Origin: Blastocatellia bacterium
Lineage (GTDB): Bacteria > Acidobacteriota > Blastocatellia > Pyrinomonadales > Pyrinomonadaceae
Length of the DNA stretch: 8,019 nucleotides
Direction of reading: 5' to 3'
Assembly: GCA_003175865.1 (NCBI GenBank)
Contig: PSRF01000298.1
Coordinates: forward strand, 1-8,019
A program made the translations under genes and the position numbers. Below the pieces are notes generated by a model. It saw only the letters and a list, made by a program, of their open reading frames with translations. It did no database searches and was not told the DNA's origin. The first letter of the stretch is position 1; the number at the start of each line of letters is the position of its first letter. This document shows, in pieces, positions 1 to 7,193 of the stretch.

Positions 1-66
1 GCAACTCCTACTAGCGGATGAGTGTAAGTGCCTTCCCGTCGGTACCGCTCCGGGTTCTTTATTCTT

Positions 67-267
67 TTATGAAACTATCTTCGCGATCTTGGACAAACCT
101 TCTACTTGTCTTAAAAGTTCGTGAGCGCTAGGCATCGGAACACCCATTGACCGCAGAACAATTACAACACACGTGGTGAAGACAATACTCGTGACCACCA
201 CGCGGAAAGCCGCACTAAACAGTTGACGAGCGAAGCCTGAAAACGCGCGCACTGCTCGACGTTGCAT
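67..267 (-). CDS. Small single-pass membrane protein, function unknown
   Basis: I do not recognise a named family. From the ATG at 267 the product has 66 residues. The N-terminus is basic (R3, R4, R7, R14), followed by one hydrophobic span at about residues 21-38 (FRVVVTSIVFTTCVVIVL), then a short Gly-Val-Pro-Met-Pro turn (42-46) and an amphipathic, helix-prone tail to residue 66. By the positive-inside rule the N-terminus should be cytoplasmic. The start at 267 is chosen over an upstream in-frame TTG at 330 because a strong ribosome binding site (GGGGGAG, 276-282) sits 8 nt before it. It lies 273 nt downstream of phoR on the same strand, so it may have its own promoter. The strong binding site and clean membrane-protein composition argue that it is real. 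A role in phosphate metabolism is only suggested by position. Confidence 0.6.
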   Translation of the reverse strand: MQRRAVRAFSGFARQLFSAAFRVVVTSIVFTTCVVIVLRSMGVPMPSAHELLRQVEGLSKIAKIVS

Positions 268-275
268 ATATCTTA

Positions 276-282
276 CTCCCCC
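276..282 (-). promoter_or_regulatory. Ribosome binding site deciding the start of the small membrane gene
   Basis: On the minus strand GGGGGAG lies 8 nt upstream of the ATG at 267. This is one of only two strong Shine-Dalgarno sites in the window and it decides against the longer reading frame starting at a TTG at 330. Confidence 0.7.
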
Positions 283-540
283 GACAGTTACTCGCCGGTT
301 AATCAAATTAAGCGGGTTTAGCGCCAACAATCTGTGCCTGCAGTTACGCAGTCAACACAGGAACCTTAGCCTCGGTTTGCGCTATGAGGAGTTGTTTAGG
401 GCTGTCGGGGAATCGAGAAGGTTATCGACCTCTGGAGCATTATGGCAAACACGTTAAACGCTGACAACAACCCTTTTCGTGTACTTGGAAAGACGCGATT
501 TTGGGCCGAATTCCCCTGAAATCGTTCTAAAAAGCGAGGG
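283..540. other. Intergenic region between phoR and the small membrane gene
   Basis: No convincing gene is visible here on either strand. On the minus strand a TTGACT hexamer (350-355) resembles a -35 box, but the best -10 partner (ATTGTT after an 18-nt spacer, near 326-331) matches poorly, so this is at best a weak promoter candidate for the small membrane gene. I see no strong hairpin followed by a T-run that would terminate phoR transcription, and no Pho-box-like 11-bp repeat. Confidence 0.4.
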
Positions 541-1803
541 TCAGGTGCTCTGGAGCGCCGTTGGCACAACCCTGGGCAGGTGGATTGTAAATCTGGTCCC
601 CTTCCCGAGTTCTGACTGGACTGTCACCTCGCCTCCGTGAAGGAGTGCCAGATGTTTGACAATAGCTAAGCCAAGCCCTGTTCCGCCCATGTCGCGTGAT
701 CGGGCGCGATCAACTCGATAGAAGCGTTCGAAGAGCCTTTCCAGATGTTGCGCGGGAATCCCCTCGCCATTGTCTTCGACGGTAATGTCGTCACGATCCG
801 TCGAGGCAAATTTGATCTCCACACGACCATGCTCCCGACCAAACTTAATCCCGTTATCGATCAGGTTGGTCAACATCTGAACAAGGCGACGTGCGTCCGC
901 GTGAACCGTCACACCTGCTGGAACGTTATTGATAACTGAAATTCCACCAGCCGCTGATTTCGTACCAAGGTCTGCAATTACCTCATCCACCAGTGGGCGA
1001 AGCTCAACTGATCCTGCGCGAAGTTGGACATTACCGCCCTCGATCGCAGTCAGTTCAAGAATGTCATCGATCAGACCGTGCATTCGCGATGCGTTCTTTC
1101 GAATAATTGCCAGAAATCGTTGGCTGCTCTCACGATCTTCCAATGCACCGTTCTCCAGTGTCTCCACAAAAGCGAGAATGGCAGTCAATGGCGTACGCAG
1201 TTCGTGCGAAACATTCGACAAAAACTCCTGTCTCACAATTTCGAGTCGTTCTGTTCGCGTGACGTCAAAGAAAACTCCGAGCGCGCCGTCAGGGCCAGAA
1301 CCATTTGATGAACCAAGCGGAACTACGTTCAGATCGAATATCTGACGCTCAGCTCCCCGAGTTTCAACCTTCACACCGCTTCGCTGAACGCCCTTCAAAC
1401 CATCGAGAAAGGCGCTATAGATGGCCGGGTTGCGCGTGAGTTCAGTTAATCGTTGCGATTCTAGTTTGCCAGTAGGTGCATTGAACAATTTGTAAACGGC
1501 AGGATTCGCAGCCATCACGCGCATATCGCGGTCAACGACGAGCAGCCCCTCGCGCATGCCACCGATTGTTGCTTCAAAAAGAGCCCCCCGGGTGAATGTT
1601 TCATTGTTTGCCGCAGTTTCGTTCTCCAGCTGTTCCTCGGTGGAAGCAGCGGCGTCACGCCGAAACAACTTGATGACAAAAATGGTGGCAAGTGAAAAGA
1701 AGACCACAAGGGCCGAGACCGTGCGGAGTTTTTGTGACGGAAGAAAAAGAAGAGCCGAAACCAGGAGGAGTGCGCCTATTAGGAAGGTTTGACGCTTAGA
1801 CAC
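541..1803 (-). CDS. phoR: Phosphate regulon sensor histidine kinase PhoR
   Basis: Membrane-bound sensor kinase (420 aa) that autophosphorylates on histidine and passes the phosphate to PhoB when phosphate is scarce. Two hydrophobic segments at the N-terminus (about 7-22 and 29-47) are separated by only a few residues, so there is no real periplasmic sensor domain, as is usual for PhoR, which reads the Pst transporter through PhoU. A Glu/Asn-rich linker (55-70) leads to a PAS domain (about 76-182). The HisKA segment FLSNVSHELRTPL has the phospho-acceptor H200. The ATPase domain shows the N box (N313, N317), G1 box DNGEGIP (344-350) and G2 box GGTGLGLA (373-380), so all catalytic boxes are present. 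The GTG start follows phoB by 13 nt and has a GGTGA ribosome binding site at 1810-1814. Naming as PhoR rather than another PAS kinase rests on gene context plus this architecture. Confidence 0.93.
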   Translation of the reverse strand: MSKRQTFLIGALLLVSALLFLPSQKLRTVSALVVFFSLATIFVIKLFRRDAAASTEEQLENETAANNETFTRGALFEATIGGMREGLLVVDRDMRVMAANPAVYKLFNAPTGKLESQRLTELTRNPAIYSAFLDGLKGVQRSGVKVETRGAERQIFDLNVVPLGSSNGSGPDGALGVFFDVTRTERLEIVRQEFLSNVSHELRTPLTAILAFVETLENGALEDRESSQRFLAIIRKNASRMHGLIDDILELTAIEGGNVQLRAGSVELRPLVDEVIADLGTKSAAGGISVINNVPAGVTVHADARRLVQMLTNLIDNGIKFGREHGRVEIKFASTDRDDITVEDNGEGIPAQHLERLFERFYRVDRARSRDMGGTGLGLAIVKHLALLHGGEVTVQSELGKGTRFTIHLPRVVPTALQST

Positions 1804-1816
1804 CGCAGTTCACCGT

Positions 1817-2530
1817 TTAGCCATTGCCGCCCACTGCCTGTTGTTTTGTGCAGCCGACAAAACGATAGCCAACTCCGACCACGGTTTCAATGCAGTCACC
1901 GCACTTATCAAGCTTTTGACGTAAGCGCCGAATGTGAACATCCAGTGTGCGTGCATCTCCGTAGTAGCTATAACCCCAAACGCTGTCAAGCAATTGCTGT
2001 CGTGTCACAACGCGATCAGGACTCTTGGCCAAAACGGAAAGCAGGCTGAACTCCTTATTCGTCAGTTTAACTTTCGAGCCTTCGCAAACGACGCGAATAT
2101 CGTCGAAGTCGATCAAAAGGTGATCGTCTTCGTAGGTTTTGCCCATTGTTTCATCGGCTCGACGCATCACCGCACGGACACGCGCCAGGAGCTCGCGCAC
2201 TGAAAAGGGTTTCGTTATGTAGTCGTCAGCGCCAAGATCCAATCCTGCCACGCGATCTGATTCCGATGCTTTTGCTGTAAGCATGATGATCGGTGTGCGG
2301 CGAGTCAGCGGTTCGCGCCGCAAACGACGGCACAGTTCGGTTCCACTCATCCCGGGCAACATCAAATCCAGGATGATCAGGCGCGGTGGCTCGCGCTCAT
2401 TCAATGCGGCAGTTAGACCAGCCTCACCGGTTGCTGCAACTACGGCGTTCAGTCCTTCGCGCTCAAAGTTGTACCTCAAGCTCTCGGAAATATCGGCGTC
2501 GTCTTCGATGATCAATACGGGGCGTGCCAT
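1817..2530 (-). CDS. phoB: Phosphate regulon response regulator PhoB (OmpR family)
   Basis: Cytoplasmic transcription factor (237 aa) activated by PhoR phosphorylation and expected to bind Pho boxes. The receiver domain (about 4-120) has the acidic pocket E9/D10/D11, phospho-acceptor D55 in LIILDLMLPG, switch residue T85 and invariant K107 in ITKPF. The winged-helix DNA-binding domain (about 133-227) includes the recognition helix RTLDVHIRRLRQKL (194-207), close to the classic PhoB helix, and ends with VVGVGYRF. Length is normal for PhoB. It begins 3 nt after the phoU stop and ends 13 nt before phoR, so the three are almost certainly co-transcribed and probably translationally coupled; its own ribosome binding site is weak. 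It probably regulates its own operon through the repeats at 7194-7233. In some phyla the orthologue is called PhoP; the pst/phoU/phoR context favours PhoB. Confidence 0.95.
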   Translation of the reverse strand: MARPVLIIEDDADISESLRYNFEREGLNAVVAATGEAGLTAALNEREPPRLIILDLMLPGMSGTELCRRLRREPLTRRTPIIMLTAKASESDRVAGLDLGADDYITKPFSVRELLARVRAVMRRADETMGKTYEDDHLLIDFDDIRVVCEGSKVKLTNKEFSLLSVLAKSPDRVVTRQQLLDSVWGYSYYGDARTLDVHIRRLRQKLDKCGDCIETVVGVGYRFVGCTKQQAVGGNG

Positions 2531-2533
2531 GGC

Positions 2534-3205
2534 TCAGTTGCTGCGTTGATGATAGTGCTTGATGAAAGCGGCTTCCGTCATGTAGACCGTCAACTCGCAA
2601 ATGTCGGTGACGTAGTCGCCAATGCGTTCGAGATGCTTCGCGACAAATAGTAGTCGGGCATCCCGGCTTGCAGTCGAAGGCTCGGTCACCATCAGTTCAA
2701 TCAATCGATGGAAGATGTGGTTGTACAGGTTGTTAATCTCGGAATCGCTTTTAATCACTTCCCGCGCCAATTCGGCATCGCCGGAGGTAAAGGCATCAAG
2801 CGCGGCACGTAACATCGACAAGGCGTGAGCGGCCATTGGCGAAAGATCATGGACAGGTTTTACTTCGGGCTCGTTGTTTAGATCGATCGCTGCACGGGCA
2901 ATGTTGCATGCGTGATCAGCAATACGTTCGAGTACCGGCGCCATCTTCGCGACTGAGATGACAAACCGTAAATCGCGAGCTGCCGGTTGGCGCAAAGCGA
3001 TAATGTCAATGCACTGACGGTCAATTTCGACTTCCAGAAGATCAACGCGGTCGTCGTTATCGAGGACTTCGTTCGCCACAGCCGTATCACGCTCAGTCAG
3101 CGCGAACATTGCTCGCTCCAGAGCGCGCTCAGTTTCTCCCCCGAGCAACAACACTCGATCGCGCAGTAAACTCAATTCGTCGTCAAGATGACGGTGTTTA
3201 TCCAT
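2534..3205 (-). CDS. phoU: Phosphate signalling regulator PhoU
   Basis: Cytoplasmic all-helical regulator (223 aa, normal length) made of two repeated three-helix PhoU domains (about 10-105 and 120-212). In known systems PhoU binds PhoR and PstB and keeps the kinase off when phosphate is plentiful; it also restrains uptake. The first repeat has the conserved metal-binding-type motif LERIADHACNIA (92-103). The matching helix of the second repeat reads LERIGDYVTDICE (192-204), so Tyr and Asp stand where His and Asn are usual in RIGDHxxNIAE. The ATG at 3205 has no recognisable Shine-Dalgarno sequence. The gene follows a 139-nt gap after pstB, the only long gap within the pst-pho block, and is followed after 3 nt by phoB, placing the signalling genes phoU-phoB-phoR as one sub-block. 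Confidence 0.94.
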   Translation of the reverse strand: MDKHRHLDDELSLLRDRVLLLGGETERALERAMFALTERDTAVANEVLDNDDRVDLLEVEIDRQCIDIIALRQPAARDLRFVISVAKMAPVLERIADHACNIARAAIDLNNEPEVKPVHDLSPMAAHALSMLRAALDAFTSGDAELAREVIKSDSEINNLYNHIFHRLIELMVTEPSTASRDARLLFVAKHLERIGDYVTDICELTVYMTEAAFIKHYHQRSN

Positions 3206-3227
3206 AAAGCTAATTTTCGGTTTTTTG

Positions 3228-3328
3228 TTTTTGATTTTTGTTTGATTGTGATCTCAATATCTTGCACTCCAAAGCAAGTCCAACATTGCTCTAAATTCGA
3301 TTGCGGCGTTCCAATCAAAAATCAAAAA
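3228..3328 (-). repeat. AT-rich inverted repeat in the pstB-phoU gap (possible RNA stem)
   Basis: On the plus strand, 3228-3236 plus 3241-3248 are the reverse complement of 3312-3328. Pairing gives 17 bp (9 + 8) interrupted by a 4-nt bulge (TTTG, 3237-3240), with a 63-nt interior (3249-3311). In the pst-pho transcript this would put a long but A-U-rich stem between pstB and phoU. It lacks the GC-rich short-loop shape of an intrinsic terminator, so it is better described as a possible processing or stability element. The function is inference. Confidence 0.5.
3254..3283 (-). promoter_or_regulatory. Weak candidate internal promoter for phoU-phoB-phoR
   Basis: On the minus strand TTGGAC (3278-3283) and TATTGA (3254-3259) are separated by 18 nt, in the non-repetitive interior of the pstB-phoU gap and 48 nt before the phoU start. 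The hexamers match the sigma-70 consensus only partly. It would give phosphate-independent basal expression of the signalling genes. It is a suggestion, not a firm call. Confidence 0.22.
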
Positions 3329-3344
3329 TCGCAAATCAAAAATC
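3313..3344. repeat. Heptanucleotide tandem repeat (AATCAAA) abutting the pstB stop
   Basis: Four and a half units with exact 7-nt period read AATCAAA, AATCAAA, AATCGCA, AATCAAA, AATC on the plus strand (GATTTTT units on the minus strand). The array ends at 3344, directly against the pstB stop codon (3345-3347). Degenerate copies of the same sequence in opposite orientation occur at 3221-3248. The regular period and low complexity differ from the surrounding DNA and suggest a short tandemly repeated element inserted into, or expanded in, the intergenic gap. Confidence 0.75.
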
Positions 3345-4187
3345 TTATCCAAACCTTCCAGTGATGTAATCCTCAGTCAATCTCTCGTTCGGTGCGGTGA
3401 ACATCTTCTCTGTTGTATTCACTTCGATCAACTTACCTAAGAGAAAGAACGCAGTCTGATCCGAAACGCGCGCAGCCTGCTGCATGTTGTGCGTGACGAT
3501 GACAATCGTGTAGTGCTTCTTGAGATCAAAGATCAGCTCCTCGATTTTCGATGTCGCAATAGGATCCAATGCCGAAGCCGGCTCATCCATCAATAGTACC
3601 TCAGGACGAATCGCGAGGGCTCGTGCAATACAAAGTCGCTGCTGCTGACCACCCGAAAGACTTAACGCCGACGACTTTAGCCGATCTTTGACTTCTTCCC
3701 ACAAGGCGGCATCTTTCAACGCTTGCTCAACCCGACCAGACAATTCACTACTCGATTTCGTCACCCGATTTATGCGCAGTCCATAGGCTACATTTTCGAA
3801 AATAGACTTCGGGAAAGGGTTCGATTTTTGAAATACCATTCCGACTCGCCTGCGCAATTCAACCACATCCGTCCCGGCGATATAAATGTCATGACCATCA
3901 ATCAAAACCTCACCCTGGGCACGAGTGTTAGGAATTACATCGTTCATACGGTTCAAGGTCCGCAGGAACGTCGACTTGCCGCAGCCTGATGGTCCGATAA
4001 ACGCCATTACAATTCGCTCTGGTATCTCAAGCGAAATCCCGTGAAGTGCCTGCGACTTGCCGTAGAAGAAGTCGAGGTCTCGCACAGCGACCTTGGCTTC
4101 GCGACGTTGATCTTCAGTCGTCGGGGCTTCGCTCTTTCTTTGCGGCACTTCAATTTTCGGTGTTGCAGTTTGCATCGAAGCCAACAT
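3345..4187 (-). CDS. pstB: Phosphate ABC transporter ATP-binding protein PstB
   Basis: Cytoplasmic ATPase (280 aa) that powers phosphate import through PstC/PstA; it is also the likely contact point for PhoU signalling. All nucleotide-binding motifs are intact: Walker [10 protein letters not shown] (65-73), Q-loop Q120 in [19 protein letters not shown], signature LSGGQQQR (177-184), Walker B VLLMDEP (197-203) with catalytic E202, D-loop SALDP (205-209) and H-loop H233. The N(P)FPKSI segment and the C-terminal DYITGRFG are characteristic of PstB. Relative to E. coli PstB there is an N-terminal tail of about 30 residues, polar and charged, before [10 protein letters not shown]. The ATG at 4187 is used; M5 is an alternative that would shorten only the tail. 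It starts 24 nt after pstA and has only a weak ribosome binding site. Confidence 0.97.
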   Translation of the reverse strand: MLASMQTATPKIEVPQRKSEAPTTEDQRREAKVAVRDLDFFYGKSQALHGISLEIPERIVMAFIGPSGCGKSTFLRTLNRMNDVIPNTRAQGEVLIDGHDIYIAGTDVVELRRRVGMVFQKSNPFPKSIFENVAYGLRINRVTKSSSELSGRVEQALKDAALWEEVKDRLKSSALSLSGGQQQRLCIARALAIRPEVLLMDEPASALDPIATSKIEELIFDLKKHYTIVIVTHNMQQAARVSDQTAFFLLGKLIEVNTTEKMFTAPNERLTEDYITGRFG

Positions 4188-4211
4188 GTCTCAATCGGCC
4201 TAGAGTCTAAT

Positions 4212-5057
4212 TTAAAACCTTCTTCTGGTTAAAATACGTACGACAATATTGATTCCCAGAATCAAAGTCACTAACACGAGAGTTGCAGCCCACGCTTGGG
4301 CATGCCACTCATCGTATGGCGAAATCGCATAGTTGTAGATCAGTACCGTTAATGAAGCGATCGGCTGATCAAGGTAATAACTAAAGAAACGGCTACCAAA
4401 TGCGGTGAACAACAAGGGCGCCGTTTCACCAGACACACGAGCGATCGCGAGCATTGCTCCGGTCGCGATGCCCGACGCGGCAGCGGGCAGTACCACTCCA
4501 AGCGTTACTCGCCATTGCGGTGCACCCAACGCCAACGCGCCTTCACGCAAACTGTGAGGCACAAGGTTCAGCATCTCTTCGGTGGTACGGGCAACGATTG
4601 GAATCATCACGAGCGCGAGCGCAATTCCGCCAGACAACGCTGAGAAATGCTTCATTGGCAACACAACAATGGCATAGACGAAAACACCGGTAACAATCGA
4701 GGGAATGCCGGTCAGCGTGTCAGTTATGAACCTGACTCCAGCCGCAAGTCGTCCACTTCCAATCTCCGATAGATAGACTCCTACTCCAATCCCTATCGGC
4801 AGACCCAAGGCGGAAGCAAGGGCGAGCAACACCAGGGAACCGAGGATAGCATTGCCAATACCTCCGCCTTCACCAACAGGGCGAGGACTATCGATCAAAA
4901 AGCGAAAGCTTAGCGAACCTACGCCGCGCCAGGAGATGTACGCCAGAATCAACAACAGAATGCCGACAGCAGCAAACGTACAGAGCGCAGTAAGGGTTGT
5001 CATCATGGAGCTGACAACTCTTCGTCTACGATCAGCTTTGCCGAGTTGTGCAATCAC
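4212..5057 (-). CDS. pstA: Phosphate ABC transporter permease PstA
   Basis: Inner-membrane subunit forming half of the phosphate channel with PstC. From the GTG at 5057 it has 281 residues with about six hydrophobic spans (near 22-42, 70-94, 118-136, 139-157, 188-208, 255-276). The cytoplasmic coupling loop that docks on PstB is seen at 160-191 (EEMLNLVPHSLREGALALGAPQWR), and the family segment GETAPLLFTA follows at about 210-219. The start is uncertain. A TTG at 5099 would give 295 residues but overlaps pstC by 46 nt and has no ribosome binding site. The GTG at 5057 makes the common 4-nt GTGA overlap with the pstC stop (5054-5056), with weak AGG/GAG purine stretches just upstream, so I prefer it. 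Both starts keep all membrane spans. Identity is firm from the family motifs and position. Confidence 0.95.
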   Translation of the reverse strand: MIAQLGKADRRRRVVSSMMTTLTALCTFAAVGILLLILAYISWRGVGSLSFRFLIDSPRPVGEGGGIGNAILGSLVLLALASALGLPIGIGVGVYLSEIGSGRLAAGVRFITDTLTGIPSIVTGVFVYAIVVLPMKHFSALSGGIALALVMIPIVARTTEEMLNLVPHSLREGALALGAPQWRVTLGVVLPAAASGIATGAMLAIARVSGETAPLLFTAFGSRFFSYYLDQPIASLTVLIYNYAISPYDEWHAQAWAATLVLVTLILGINIVVRILTRRRF

Positions 5058-6052
5058 GCTGCTCTGCCTACTCCACCTGTTCTTCTCGTAACGTTCCAAA
5101 CCAAAAAGCGTGCAAAACCGTTTACTATGAAAGTGACTAGAAACAAGATCAGGCCGAGTTCAACCAACGCGCTCAGGTACAAATCTCCTGTTGCTTCGGT
5201 GAACTCGTTAGCGATCGCTGATGCTATCGTGTAGGACGGAGCGAAAAGCGACAGGCTGACCTCCGGCCGATTTCCTATCAACATCGTCACAGCCATTGTT
5301 TCACCCAGAGCTCGCCCCAACCCCAGAATCACTGCGCCGGCAATTCCAGGTGCGCCGTTGACGAGTACCACGCGGATGGTTTCCCACTTAGTTGCACCTA
5401 GTGCCAATGCGGCTTCGCGCTGTGTACTTGGAACTGCAGCCAGCACATCACGGACAACAGCCGAGATTATCGGCGTCACCATGATTGCGAGAATAATTCC
5501 GCCGGTGAAGAGTCCAATTCCCGTGATTGGACCAGTGAACAACGGAGTCCAGCCAAAGAGGCGAGCAAGCACTGGTTCAACGTAAACACGAAGAAATGGT
5601 GCAAGCACAAAAATTCCCCACAAACCGTAGACGACGGACGGTATTGCAGCGAGCAGCTCAACAAGAAAACCGATTGGCCGAGCTATGAAGGGGGGCGCCT
5701 GCTCTACTAAAAAAACCGCGATGCCAAGAGACAGTGGAACACTAATCACCAGCGCGATCAGGGATGACATCACGGTGCCATAAATGAACGGCAAGGCACC
5801 AAATTCGCCCTTGATGGGATTCCAATTTGTACTTGTCAAAAACCTGAAGCCAAACCGCCGAATCGCTAGCATGGAATCCGTCGATAACGCGAACACCATC
5901 GCAATCACAAGAGCAACCACAAACAATGCGACGAGCAACATCAACAGGCGAAAAATCGCATCTCCGAGATTGCCAGTCGGTGATAGAGTGTGACGCCAGC
6001 TCGCCCATTTTCCGGCAACCACTAAGCTTTCGTCGGTTCGCGCAACACTCAT
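5054..6052 (-). CDS. pstC: Phosphate ABC transporter permease PstC
   Basis: Inner-membrane permease (332 aa) pairing with PstA to carry phosphate delivered by PstS. Predicted spans lie near 33-57, 88-117, 125-151, 177-197, 234-252 and 292-315. A periplasmic stretch after span 1 (about 58-86) includes NWNPIKGEFGALPFIYGT, typical of PstC. The EAA-type coupling loop for PstB is at 212-236 (REAALALGATKWETIRVVLV) and the conserved GRALGETMAV follows at 246-255. The ATG at 6052 lies 4 nt beyond the pstS stop. No Shine-Dalgarno sequence is visible before it, which suggests translation coupled to pstS. Its 3' end overlaps pstA by 4 nt. Length and motifs are normal for the family. Confidence 0.96.
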   Translation of the reverse strand: MSVARTDESLVVAGKWASWRHTLSPTGNLGDAIFRLLMLLVALFVVALVIAMVFALSTDSMLAIRRFGFRFLTSTNWNPIKGEFGALPFIYGTVMSSLIALVISVPLSLGIAVFLVEQAPPFIARPIGFLVELLAAIPSVVYGLWGIFVLAPFLRVYVEPVLARLFGWTPLFTGPITGIGLFTGGIILAIMVTPIISAVVRDVLAAVPSTQREAALALGATKWETIRVVLVNGAPGIAGAVILGLGRALGETMAVTMLIGNRPEVSLSLFAPSYTIASAIANEFTEATGDLYLSALVELGLILFLVTFIVNGFARFLVWNVTRRTGGVGRAA

Positions 6053-6056
6053 TAAA

Positions 6057-7130
6057 TTAACTGTGTATTGGTTTGCCGCCCGATGTGACGGAGTTCAGCT
6101 TGTTCTCGGCGCGTTTCACGATCTCTTGAGGCAAAGGGGCATAAGGATATGTGGGATCCTTCGTAACTGCCTGGCCGTCGTGAATGCCCCACCATACAAA
6201 ATCAACGAGTGCTTTGCCCTTCGAGGGATCCTTCTGTTGCTTATAGACCAAGATGTAGGTGTAGCTGGAAATCGGATACGCGTCTTTACCTGCGGCATTA
6301 GTAATAGAAACTCTGAGGTCCTCTGGTGTCGTCGCTATTGACTCTGCGGCTGCAGCGGTCACAGATTCAAGAGACGGAGCAATGAACGCGCCCGCCTGGT
6401 TCTTAATCAAACCAACCGGGAGTTTGTTGTTGACTGCATACGCCAGCTCAACATAAGCAATGGTGTTTGGCGTGCTCTTGACTTGACCAGTTACGCCTTC
6501 ATTACCTTTGCCACCGAGTCCGACGGGCCAGCTTGGCTGAACACCACTACCAACTTTCTCCTTCCATTCAGGGCTGACTTTTGAAAGGTAATCTGTGAAT
6601 ACAGCAGAAGTACCGCTGCTCTCGGAACGATGCACAACAGTTATGTCTGCTGCCGGCAAAGTCACACCCGGGTTGTCGGCAACAATCTTGGGATCGTTCC
6701 ATTTCTTTATCTTGCCAAGAAAGATGTCGGCTATTACGTCCGGAGAGAAACGGAGTGGCTGATTAACTCCACTAAGGTTGTACGTGACTACAACCGCTCC
6801 GAGAACGGTTGGTATGTGCAATAACTCGGCGGGTGCAGATTTCAAGTCTTCGTCCTTCATCGGAGCGTCGGACGCACCGAAGTCGACTGTCTGCTCTTTT
6901 ATCTGCTTAATTCCACCGCCCGAGCCGATCGACTGGTAATCAATCTTTACGTCTGGATGCAATTTCTGATAATCACTTACCCACTTCTGGTAAATGGGAT
7001 TCGGAAATGTTGCCCCGGCGCCGACCAGGGCTACGTTCTGGGTTTTCGGGCTACAGGCAGAAAACGCAAAAAGCAGTGCTAAAGCCGTAATAAGTGCGGC
7101 CACTTGAATGGATCGTCGATAGACAGACAT
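6057..7130 (-). CDS. pstS: Periplasmic phosphate-binding lipoprotein PstS
   Basis: High-affinity phosphate receptor (357 aa) that hands phosphate to PstC/PstA. The N-terminus has a lipoprotein signal: YRR, a hydrophobic stretch (8-23), and FSAC with Cys26 as the likely lipidated residue, so it should be membrane-anchored in the periplasm. The mature protein shows the phosphate-binding segments GAGATFP (38-44), YQSIGSGGGIKQI (65-77), DFGASDAPM (83-91) and HRSESSGTS (167-175), plus FVWWGIHDGQ near the C-terminus, all typical of PstS. The ATG at 7130 is chosen because AGGAG lies 5 nt upstream (7136-7140) and the signal peptide begins properly there; a GTG at 7154 would add eight non-signal residues. 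It is the first gene of the operon and the only one in it with a strong ribosome binding site, fitting the need for excess binding protein. Confidence 0.97.
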   Translation of the reverse strand: MSVYRRSIQVAALITALALLFAFSACSPKTQNVALVGAGATFPNPIYQKWVSDYQKLHPDVKIDYQSIGSGGGIKQIKEQTVDFGASDAPMKDEDLKSAPAELLHIPTVLGAVVVTYNLSGVNQPLRFSPDVIADIFLGKIKKWNDPKIVADNPGVTLPAADITVVHRSESSGTSAVFTDYLSKVSPEWKEKVGSGVQPSWPVGLGGKGNEGVTGQVKSTPNTIAYVELAYAVNNKLPVGLIKNQAGAFIAPSLESVTAAAAESIATTPEDLRVSITNAAGKDAYPISSYTYILVYKQQKDPSKGKALVDFVWWGIHDGQAVTKDPTYPYAPLPQEIVKRAENKLNSVTSGGKPIHS

Positions 7131-7135
7131 TGAGT

Positions 7136-7140
7136 CTCCT
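7136..7140 (-). promoter_or_regulatory. Ribosome binding site of pstS
   Basis: AGGAG on the minus strand, within the purine run GGGAGAGGAGAC, lies 5 nt before the ATG at 7130. It fixes the pstS start and contrasts with the weak or absent sites before the downstream genes. Confidence 0.8.
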
Positions 7141-7179
7141 CTCCCGCATACCACAATTCGACAAGCTGAATAACCTGTT

Positions 7180-7185
7180 ACTGTA
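7180..7185 (-). promoter_or_regulatory. Candidate -10 element of the pst operon promoter
   Basis: TACAGT on the minus strand (4 of 6 to TATAAT) lies 8 nt downstream of the last Pho-box repeat unit. In Pho-type promoters activator repeats take the place of a good -35 box, which fits the lack of one here. The implied leader to the pstS start is about 40 nt. The assignment is inferred from spacing. Confidence 0.45.
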
Positions 7186-7193
7186 GGGAAGGG

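Noticed and set aside
35..70. Possible plus-strand terminator: CCCG/CGGG arms around CGGTACCG followed by a T-rich stretch
   Set aside because: Stem arms are only 4 bp with an asymmetric interior, and no plus-strand gene is visible to its left within the window.
268..330. Longer version of the small membrane protein from TTG 330
   Set aside because: No ribosome binding site at the TTG, while GGGGGAG sits 8 nt before the ATG at 267.
529..559. Possible terminator at the end of phoR: imperfect hairpin 544-559 with a T-run (minus strand) at 529-533
   Set aside because: The stem has a C-A mismatch, lies inside the coding end, and the T-run is 10 nt away from it rather than adjacent.
929..1345. 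138-residue plus-strand reading frame opposite phoR (and similar frames at 745-939, 1024-1308, 1556-1792)
   Set aside because: Low-complexity Ser/Arg-rich translation with no domain, lying fully antisense to well-conserved phoR catalytic sequence; a shadow frame.
3313..3344. Heptad array as a CRISPR array
   Set aside because: Units are 7 nt with no spacers; it is a simple tandem repeat.
7131..7154. Alternative pstS start at GTG 7154
   Set aside because: It would put MVCGRGDS before the signal peptide and read through the strong AGGAG site that serves the ATG at 7130.
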